From the NCBI GenBank assembly GCA_964416315.1, contig CAYQDR010000146.1, positions 1 through 10,905 of the forward strand: a stretch of 10,905 nt of DNA, written 5' to 3'. This stretch comes from CAYQDR01 sp964416315. Lineage in GTDB: Bacteria > Methylomirabilota > Methylomirabilia > Rokubacteriales > DASRDR01. Under the pieces are notes generated by a model that did no database searches, was not told the origin of the DNA, and was given only the letters and a program-made list of their open reading frames with translations. Position numbers and translations under genes: made by a program. Positions 5,914-10,905 of the stretch are shown piece by piece (position 1 is the stretch's first letter; the number at the start of each line of letters is the position of its first letter).

Positions 5914-5941
5914 ACGTCGCGGAGAGACGCGGGGCACGCGC

Positions 5942-6586
5942 TCAGGGCTTGGCGGGCGGGGCGCCGGGGAGGAGCGTCTCGAGGAGGGCCACCATCTCGC
6001 GGCTGTCCCACTCGCGGAGGCCGAGCGCCATCCCCGCGACCTCCCCGCTCGGCAGGACCAGGAAGGTGGCCGGCAGGCCCGTGACGCGCCACGCCTTCGC
6101 CGCGGCCATGTCGGGGTCGAGCAGGACCGGGAACGTCAGCGCCTTCCCTCGGACGTAGGGCTCGATGAGCGAGCGGGGCGCCCCGCGGTCCACGTTGACC
6201 CCGAGCACGACGAGGCCCCGGGGCCGGAACCGCTGCCAGAGTCGCTCGAGCGTCGGCATCTCCACCTCGCACGGCGTGCACCAGGTCGCCCAGAAGTTGA
6301 CGACGACGAGCTTCCCCGCGTAGTCGGCGAGCGTCGCGCGCCGCCCGTCGAGCGTCGCGAGCCGGAGGCCCGGGCCGCGCTGCCCCTCCTTCAGCTCGGT
6401 GATGCCCGCGCGCTCGAAGAGGTCGAGCGCGGCGGGGGCGTGGTGGTACCGGCTCCCCTCCTCCCCCGGCTTCCGGACCGGGAGGGCCCAGATGAGCCCG
6501 CCCGCCAGGACGAGGAACACCGCCGCGCGGAGGAGCCGCGCCCGCCGGCCCTCGCCGAAGAGCACGCCCGAGGCCCAGGCCCGCAT
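5942..6586 (-). CDS. TlpA-like membrane-anchored thioredoxin-fold protein
   Basis: A 214-residue protein with one N-terminal membrane anchor (about residues 18-36, RLLRAAVFLVLAGGLIWALP) and an extracytoplasmic thioredoxin domain. The active site is WCTPC with Cys103 and Cys106 in VVVNFWATWCTPCEVEMPTL. The cis-proline loop is GLPATFLV at Pro172, and the LGVNVDRG and FPVLLDPD segments match the TlpA/ResA/CcmG group. These proteins reduce disulfides outside the membrane, for example of apocytochrome c or copper-site proteins. No cytochrome-maturation genes are in view, so the client is unknown. The ATG at 6586 is only 6 nt after the livF stop, with GCGGGG just before it, so it is cotranscribed with the transporter. 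Its position between transporter and CoA-transferase is unusual. Confidence 0.9.
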   Translation of the reverse strand: MRAWASGVLFGEGRRARLLRAAVFLVLAGGLIWALPVRKPGEEGSRYHHAPAALDLFERAGITELKEGQRGPGLRLATLDGRRATLADYAGKLVVVNFWATWCTPCEVEMPTLERLWQRFRPRGLVVLGVNVDRGAPRSLIEPYVRGKALTFPVLLDPDMAAAKAWRVTGLPATFLVLPSGEVAGMALGLREWDSREMVALLETLLPGAPPAKP

Positions 6587-6592
6587 CCCCGC

Positions 6593-7300
6593 TCAGACCC
6601 CGAGCTTCTCGCGGGTGACGGGGCTCTCGCGAAGCGCGTCCGAGGAGCCCTCGAAGACGATGAGGCCCTTCTCCATGACGTAGCCGCGGTCGCAGACCCG
6701 GAGCGCCATGCGCGCGTTCTGCTCGACCAGGAGCACGGTGATCCCGAGTCGCTTGACGTCCTCGACGATCTCCCGGATGTGGCGGACCAGGGCGGGGGCC
6801 AGCCCCTGCGTCGGCTCGTCCATGAGGATCAGCTTCGCGCCGGCCATCATCACCCGCGCGATCGCCAGCATCTGCTGCTCGCCGCCGGAGAGCGTCCGCC
6901 CGGACTGGTGGAGCCGCTCCTCGAGCCGCGGGAAGTGGGCGAACACCTGCTCGAGCCGCGCCTGCCGATTGGCCGCCGCGCGGGACGCCTCCGCGGAGAG
7001 ACCGAGCTCCAGGTTCTCCCGCACGGTGAGACCGGGGAAGATCCGCCGGTTCTCCGGGACGTACCCCACCCCGAGCCGCGCGATGTCGTGCGGGGCGAGG
7101 CGCGCGAGGTCCTGCCCCTGGAACTCGATCCGGCCCCGGGTGGGCTTGAGGAACCCCATGATCGTCTTGAGGAGCGTGCTCTTGCCCATGCCGTTCCGGC
7201 CGAGGAGCGCGACGGTCTCCCCGTCGTTGACCGCCAGGGAGACGCCGAAGAGGATCGGCGTGGCGCCGTAGGCCGCGTGGACCTCCACCAGCCGCAGCAC
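6593..7300 (-). CDS. livF: branched-chain amino acid-type ABC importer, ATP-binding protein LivF
   Basis: A 235-residue ABC ATPase, the usual LivF length. Walker A is GRNGMGKST (34-42), the signature LSGGEQQ (138-144) and Walker B LILMDEPT (157-164). VGYVPENRRIFPGLTVRENL and LLVEQNARMAL are typical of LivF. The residue after the catalytic region is Gln in VEQN rather than the switch histidine, which is normal for LivF, whereas the partner LivG has EHD. It pairs with LivG on the cytosolic face of LivHM to drive import of branched-chain or other small amino acids, amides or carboxylates. The start is GTG at 7300, 1 nt after the livG stop, indicating coupled translation; the TlpA-like gene follows 6 nt after its own stop. 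Confidence 0.95.
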   Translation of the reverse strand: MLRLVEVHAAYGATPILFGVSLAVNDGETVALLGRNGMGKSTLLKTIMGFLKPTRGRIEFQGQDLARLAPHDIARLGVGYVPENRRIFPGLTVRENLELGLSAEASRAAANRQARLEQVFAHFPRLEERLHQSGRTLSGGEQQMLAIARVMMAGAKLILMDEPTQGLAPALVRHIREIVEDVKRLGITVLLVEQNARMALRVCDRGYVMEKGLIVFEGSSDALRESPVTREKLGV

Positions 7301-7301
7301 G

Positions 7302-8072
7302 TCAGTCGGCGCCCCCCAGGTACGCCTCGATGACCCTCGGGTCGCTCCGGATCGCCTCGGGCGTCCCCTCGGCGATCTTCTCGCCGAAATGCAGCACGGC
7401 CACGCGATTCGAGATCCCCATGACGACGCTCATGTCGTGCTCGATGAGGAGCACGGTGAGCCCGCGCTCGGCGGCGACCCGGCGGATCAGCTCGGTCGCC
7501 GCGCGCGTCTCGCCGGGCGTCATCCCCGCCGTCGGCTCGTCGAGCAGCAGCAGCCGGGGCCGCGTCGCGAGGGCCAGGCAGATCTCCAGGTACCGCTGCT
7601 CGCCGTGGGAGAGATTGTGCGCCCGCTCGTCGGCGCGGCCCGCGAGGTTGAACGCCGTGAGGAGCGCGGTGACCTCCGCCCCCACGTCGGCCACGCGCCA
7701 GAGGGCGCCGAGCCGCCCCTCCTCGGGCGCGCGGGACTGGGCGGCGACCCGCACGTTGTCGAAGACGGAGATCTCCGGGAAGATGTTCGTGATCTGGAAC
7801 GTCTTGGCGATGCCGCGCCGGTTCACCGCTTCCGGCGCGAGCCCGGTGATCTCGTCCCCGAGGAAGAGCACGCGCCCGGCTTCCGGAGGGTAGAGCCCGG
7901 TGATGACGTTGAAGAGGGTGCTCTTCCCCGCCCCGTTGGGACCGATCAGGGAGAACACCTCCCCCTGCCGCACCTCGAGGTCCACGCGGGTGAGCGCGGC
8001 CAGCGCGCCGAAGCTCTTCGAGACCTGCTCCACCCGCAGGATGGGCCGGCCGTCGGACGCGGGGTGGCTCAC
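7302..8072 (-). CDS. livG: branched-chain amino acid-type ABC importer, ATP-binding protein LivG
   Basis: A 256-residue ABC ATPase. Walker A is GPNGAGKST (44-52), the Q-loop TFQITNIFPEISVFDNV (Gln93), the signature LSHGEQR (154-160), Walker B LLLLDEPT (174-181) and the switch histidine in LLIEHDM (His212). The IEAYLG C-terminus is characteristic of LivG. It forms the ATPase pair with LivF. The start is GTG at 8072, which overlaps the livM TGA as GTGA, with a G-rich GGGGGGAG a few bases upstream. The same frame stays open to 9071 antisense to nothing recognisable and in an alternate frame of livM, so that extension is rejected. Confidence 0.95.
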   Translation of the reverse strand: MSHPASDGRPILRVEQVSKSFGALAALTRVDLEVRQGEVFSLIGPNGAGKSTLFNVITGLYPPEAGRVLFLGDEITGLAPEAVNRRGIAKTFQITNIFPEISVFDNVRVAAQSRAPEEGRLGALWRVADVGAEVTALLTAFNLAGRADERAHNLSHGEQRYLEICLALATRPRLLLLDEPTAGMTPGETRAATELIRRVAAERGLTVLLIEHDMSVVMGISNRVAVLHFGEKIAEGTPEAIRSDPRVIEAYLGGAD

Positions 8073-9100
8073 TCGCTCCCCCCCGCGGGGGCAGGCGCCA
8101 TGGACCGCGGCCGCCGGAGCCCGACGGCCCGCACGGCGCCGAGGAGGCCCTTCGGCATGAAGAGCACGATCAGGACGAGGATGACGCCGATGATGAGGAA
8201 GTGGAGCCCCACGCCCTTGTCGGCCGACAGGCCGACGGCCTGGTAGATCTTGGGGGCGTACGTGCTGACCTCTTCCTGGAGAACGATGAAGAAAGCGCCG
8301 CCGATGACCGGCCCCACGAGGGTCCCGATCCCCCCGATCATGACCATGACGATGGCCTCGCCCGAGACCGTCCACAGGAGGAGATCCGGCGTGGCGTTCG
8401 CCAGCCGGACCGGGTAGAGCGCCCCGGCCACGCCGGTCAACAGCGCCGAGATCACGCACACGCCCATCTTGTACCGCCGGACGTTGTAGCCCAGGAAGCG
8501 CGCCCGGTCCTCGTTCTCCCGGATCGCGATCAGGACCCGGCCGAAGTGCGAGTCCGTGAGAACGCGACAGGCGACGTAGGCGAGGAGGAGCAGGACAAGC
8601 ACCGTGTAGTAGTTCTTGAGCGGGCTGTCGATGGCCGACGCCGGGACGGCCGGGAGCACCCACGCGGCTTCGAGCCCCTGGATCCCGTCCGAGCCGCCGA
8701 AGGTCATCGTGTAGCGGAAGAACGTGTAGACCACCTCGGCGAAGATCAAGGTCAGCAGGGCGAAGTAGATCCCGCGCCGGGTGGTCGCGAAGTAGCCGAC
8801 GACCAGGGCATACAGCCCCACGACGACGATGGCCACCAGCAGGCAGAGCCAGAGCGACCGCACCCCGCGCTCCAGGAGGATGGCCGTGGAGTAGGCGCCC
8901 AGCCCCAGGAACGCCGCGTGGCCGAACGAGACCAATCCCGTGTAGCCCATGAGGAGGTCCAGGCCCATCGCGACGATGCCGAAGAGCAGGGCGTCGAACG
9001 CGAGGTTGAGCCGGTAGCCGGTCATGAACGGGAAGGCGGGCAGGACCGCGAGCGCGGCGAAGACGACCCACACCCGCCAGCCGAACCGGGTGGAGCTCAC
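8069..9100 (-). CDS. livM: branched-chain amino acid-type ABC importer, permease LivM
   Basis: A 343-residue inner-membrane permease of the LivM group. Diagnostic segments are LLMGYTGLVSFGHAAFLGLGA near residues 50-70, the EAA-like loop region RVLIAIRENEDRARFLGYNV with RRYKM, and a late MVMIGGIGTLVGPVIGGAFF stretch. About eight to ten hydrophobic segments are visible. It partners LivH to form the channel. The C-terminal tail GLRRPRSMAPAPAGGSE is proline-rich and cytosolic. The start is GTG at 9100, overlapping the livH TGA as GTGA, with GGAGG about 10 nt upstream inside livH. The stop overlaps the livG start in the same way. Confidence 0.95.
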   Translation of the reverse strand: MSSTRFGWRVWVVFAALAVLPAFPFMTGYRLNLAFDALLFGIVAMGLDLLMGYTGLVSFGHAAFLGLGAYSTAILLERGVRSLWLCLLVAIVVVGLYALVVGYFATTRRGIYFALLTLIFAEVVYTFFRYTMTFGGSDGIQGLEAAWVLPAVPASAIDSPLKNYYTVLVLLLLAYVACRVLTDSHFGRVLIAIRENEDRARFLGYNVRRYKMGVCVISALLTGVAGALYPVRLANATPDLLLWTVSGEAIVMVMIGGIGTLVGPVIGGAFFIVLQEEVSTYAPKIYQAVGLSADKGVGLHFLIIGVILVLIVLFMPKGLLGAVRAVGLRRPRSMAPAPAGGSE

Positions 9101-9975
9101 TCGAGGACGCCCTCCCGGCCGAAGAGGCCGCGCGGCCGGACGATCAGGACGAGGATCATGATGGTGAACAGGGCGATGGCCACGCGCTGCGGGTTCATCC
9201 AGAGGGAGAAGAGGCTCTGGGCTTCCCCGATGATCAGCGCGGCGAGCACCGATCCGCCGAGGGACCCCATGCCCCCCAGGATCACGACGATGAAGGCGAG
9301 GAGGATCATCTCGACGCCCATCGTGGGCACCACCGTGAAGATGGGGGCGAGCAGCAGCCCGGCGAGGGCCGCCAGCGCGGCGGATCCCGCGAAGGTCAGC
9401 GTGAAGACCCGGGGGACGTCGACGCCGAGGCCGTCGAGCATCTCGGCGTCCTGCACGGCCGCGCGCACGATGATCCCCGCGCGGGTCCGGGTGAAGAAGA
9501 GCCAGATCCCGAAGAGCAGGAGGAGCGAGGCCCCCAGGAGGAAGAGCCGGTACTTCGGGTAGATCATCCCCAGCAGCGGCACCGAGCCCGCGATCGGCTC
9601 GAGGATCCGGCGCATGTCGCCCCCCCAGACCTCCCGCACGATCTCCCGGAGCGTGAGCGCGAGGCCGAAGGTCAGGATGAGGCCGTAGAGGGGCTCCCGC
9701 TTGTAGAGGGGGCGCAGCGTGAAGACCTCCAGCAGGGCGCCCACCAGCGCCACGCCGACGGGGGCCACGACCAGCGCCACCCAGAACGACTGGGTGAGCG
9801 CGATCACGACGATGCCGAAGTAGGCGCCGAGCATGAAGAGCTCGCCGTGGGCGATGTTCATCACGCCCAGGAGCCCGAAGATCACGGTGAGCCCCAGCGC
9901 CAGGAGGCCCAGCGCGGCCCCGAACACGAGGCCGTGGAGCATCTGGGGAAGGAGGACGGCGACGACGTAGTCCAT
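9097..9975 (-). CDS. livH: branched-chain amino acid-type ABC importer, permease LivH
   Basis: A 292-residue permease. The family pattern is clear: LLALGLTVIFGLLGVMNIAH at about residues 24-43, then GELFMLGAYFG, the EAA-like loop IIVRAAVQDAEMLDGLGVDV, and GGMGSLGGSVLAALIIGEAQ near the end. Six to eight transmembrane segments are visible. It forms the translocation path with LivM. The ATG at 9975 follows a 67-nt gap after the substrate-binding protein gene. That gap holds a strong hairpin and no evident Shine-Dalgarno, suggesting lower expression of the membrane part than of the binding protein. The stop overlaps the livM start by GTGA. Confidence 0.95.
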   Translation of the reverse strand: MDYVVAVLLPQMLHGLVFGAALGLLALGLTVIFGLLGVMNIAHGELFMLGAYFGIVVIALTQSFWVALVVAPVGVALVGALLEVFTLRPLYKREPLYGLILTFGLALTLREIVREVWGGDMRRILEPIAGSVPLLGMIYPKYRLFLLGASLLLLFGIWLFFTRTRAGIIVRAAVQDAEMLDGLGVDVPRVFTLTFAGSAALAALAGLLLAPIFTVVPTMGVEMILLAFIVVILGGMGSLGGSVLAALIIGEAQSLFSLWMNPQRVAIALFTIMILVLIVRPRGLFGREGVLE

Positions 9976-9986
9976 CAGTCAGCAGA

Positions 9987-10017
9987 GGGGCGCCCCACCC
10001 AGGCGGGCGGGCGCCCC
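9987..10017 (-). terminator. intercistronic hairpin between binding-protein gene and livH
   Basis: GGGGCGCCC at 9987-9995 pairs perfectly with GGGCGCCCC at 10009-10017 across a 13-nt loop. It begins 26 nt after the binding-protein stop and ends 11 nt before the livH ATG, with no T-run. Such structures after a solute-binding gene are known to partly terminate transcription or protect the upstream mRNA. The neighbouring 10022-10040 stretch adds two small palindromes (ACCGC-GT-GCGGT and GGTCGCGACC). Confidence 0.5.
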
Positions 10018-10042
10018 CCCAACCGCGTGCGGTCGCGACCCG

Positions 10043-10905
10043 CTACTTCTTCTTGATCTCCCAGGTAAACCCTTCCACGGGGTCCTTCCCCACCATCGGC
10101 TCTCCGATGGTGTCTTTCCCGGCGATCCGGGCGATCGGGAGGTTCTTCCCCTTCTCCACCCGGTAGAGGTGCATGTCCATCACCATCTGATGGTCTTCCG
10201 GCCGGATGCACTGGCGGCCGATGTGGGTGTTGTCCATGCACATCCCTTCCAGGGCCTTCGCCACCTTGTCGGCGTCGAAGCTCCCGACCTTCTTCACGGC
10301 CTCGGCCCAGAAGATCACCCCGTCATAGGCGCCCGCCGCGATGTTGGGGTCCACCCCCCACCGCTTCTTGAATTTCGTCACGAACGCCTGCATGTCCGGG
10401 TCCGGGTTGTAGGGGGAGAAGTGGTTGAGCTGGACGAACCCCTCCATGGGCTCAGCGATGGCCGGCAGGTCCTGCTGGAGCAGGAAGCAGTCGATCCCCG
10501 CCAGCTTGTACTGCTTCGTCATACCGAAGCTGTGGAGCTGGGTCATGAGACGGAGCGAGTCCGTCCCCGCAAAGGCCAGGAAGAGCACCTCAGGGTTGGA
10601 GGCCTTGATGGCGCCGAACCAGGGGGAGAAGTCCTTCGTGTCGAGCGGTGCCCCGGCCACGCCCACGACCTCGCCGCCGAGCTTCTCGATGGCGGTCTTG
10701 AACTGACGGCCGTCAGACTGTCCCATGGCGTAGTCCGTGTAGAAGAGATAGACCCGCTTGCCCATCTTGTCGAGGATGTACTTCGCCATGCCGTTGGCCT
10801 GCATCCGGGAGTCGGGCTGGTTGGCGAAGTAGTAGGGGTGGAACTTCGTCGTCCGCATGAACTCGGCGCACGACACGGCGTTCCAGTGGAGCGTCTTGTG
10901 CTTCT
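10043..10905 (-). CDS. livK: branched-chain amino acid-type ABC importer, substrate-binding protein (5' end beyond window)
   Basis: The C-terminal 287 or so residues of a type I periplasmic binding protein (Peripla_BP_6, COG0683 group). The visible part starts KHKTLHWNAVSCAEFM and contains FHPYYFANQPDSRMQANGMA, VYLFYTDYAMGQSDGRQFKT, the hinge-region DFSPWFGAIKASNPEVLFLA, AAGAYDGVIFWAEAVKKVG and a C-terminal GFTWEIKKK. The signal peptide and first lobe lie past the right edge; the frame is open to the edge, so an internal start at 10876 (GTG) is not the real one. It delivers substrate to LivHM. The sequence is compatible with amino acid, amide or aromatic acid ligands; the symbol is by position and family, not by known specificity. 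It is the most upstream gene in view of the cluster. Confidence 0.93.
   Translation of the reverse strand, partial: KHKTLHWNAVSCAEFMRTTKFHPYYFANQPDSRMQANGMAKYILDKMGKRVYLFYTDYAMGQSDGRQFKTAIEKLGGEVVGVAGAPLDTKDFSPWFGAIKASNPEVLFLAFAGTDSLRLMTQLHSFGMTKQYKLAGIDCFLLQQDLPAIAEPMEGFVQLNHFSPYNPDPDMQAFVTKFKKRWGVDPNIAAGAYDGVIFWAEAVKKVGSFDADKVAKALEGMCMDNTHIGRQCIRPEDHQMVMDMHLYRVEKGKNLPIARIAGKDTIGEPMVGKDPVEGFTWEIKKK

Noticed and set aside
5042..7333. 763-codon open frame on the plus strand
   Set aside because: It runs antisense across CoA-transferase A, TlpA and LivF, is extremely rich in Arg, Glu, Asp and Pro, and matches no fold. It is a by-product of GC-rich codons on the other strand.
8073..9071. N-terminal extension of livG through livM
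   Set aside because: LivG homologues start near SHPASDGRPILRVE; the upstream part is the livM sequence out of frame.
8201..9562. 453-codon open frame on the plus strand
   Set aside because: It lies antisense to livM and livH, whose protein motifs are unmistakable; composition is charged and repetitive as in shadow frames.
1..10905. CRISPR array, insertion sequence, tRNA, rRNA or defence system
   Set aside because: No regularly spaced repeats, transposase motifs, tRNA-like cloverleaf or known defence genes were found on either strand.

Overview
The window is very GC-rich (roughly two-thirds or more G+C by eye) and densely coded. Every ORF has the long open shadow frames expected at that composition. 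Several genes start with GTG, and the gene content is branched-chain-type ABC importers, a CoA-transferase pair and a TctC/TrpX-like orphan binding protein. Together these suggest a soil or sediment bacterium with a high-GC genome. Candidatus Rokubacteria-like or Betaproteobacteria-like lineages fit, but no marker gene is present and the assignment is inference only.

Layout from left to right. (1) Positions 1-649, minus strand: the middle of a berberine-bridge-type FAD-linked oxidase, cut by the left edge at its C-terminal side and missing the first third of the protein at its N-terminal side, so probably a remnant. (2) 662-1372, plus strand: a transglutaminase-like protein, the only plus-strand gene. 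(3) 1400-3304, minus strand: a CBS-domain protein, then an orphan ABC substrate-binding protein of the ABC_sub_bind (TrpX) family, then a small SnoaL/NTF2-fold protein, closely spaced and probably one transcript. A good sigma-70-like promoter for it lies over the stop codon of the next gene. (4) 3442-10905, minus strand: one long co-directional cluster read from the right edge leftwards. Its order is branched-chain amino-acid-type substrate-binding protein (cut by the right edge), LivH, LivM, LivG, LivF, a TlpA-like membrane-anchored thioredoxin, glutaconate-type CoA-transferase subunits A and B, and a DUF2238 (YjdF-like) membrane protein.

How the genes may work together (inference). The Liv-type importer brings in a small carboxylate or amino acid. 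The CoA-transferase, which keeps the family's catalytic glutamate in subunit B, could activate that substrate or a product as its CoA thioester. TlpA and DUF2238 ride in the same transcription unit without an obvious biochemical link. livH-livM and livM-livG overlap by 4 nt (GTGA), and livG-livF and livF-tlpA are only 1 and 6 nt apart, so translational coupling is likely.

Nothing here looks like a new defence, mobile or RNA system. The observations most worth checking are the decapitated FAD oxidase, a C/T-rich repeat that could pair with the ribosome binding site of CoA-transferase subunit B, strong intercistronic hairpins, the Thr in place of the third transglutaminase triad residue, and the thiol-redox gene inserted between transporter and CoA-transferase. 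No RNA genes, CRISPR arrays or insertion sequences were seen. No gene-free stretch exceeds 140 bases.
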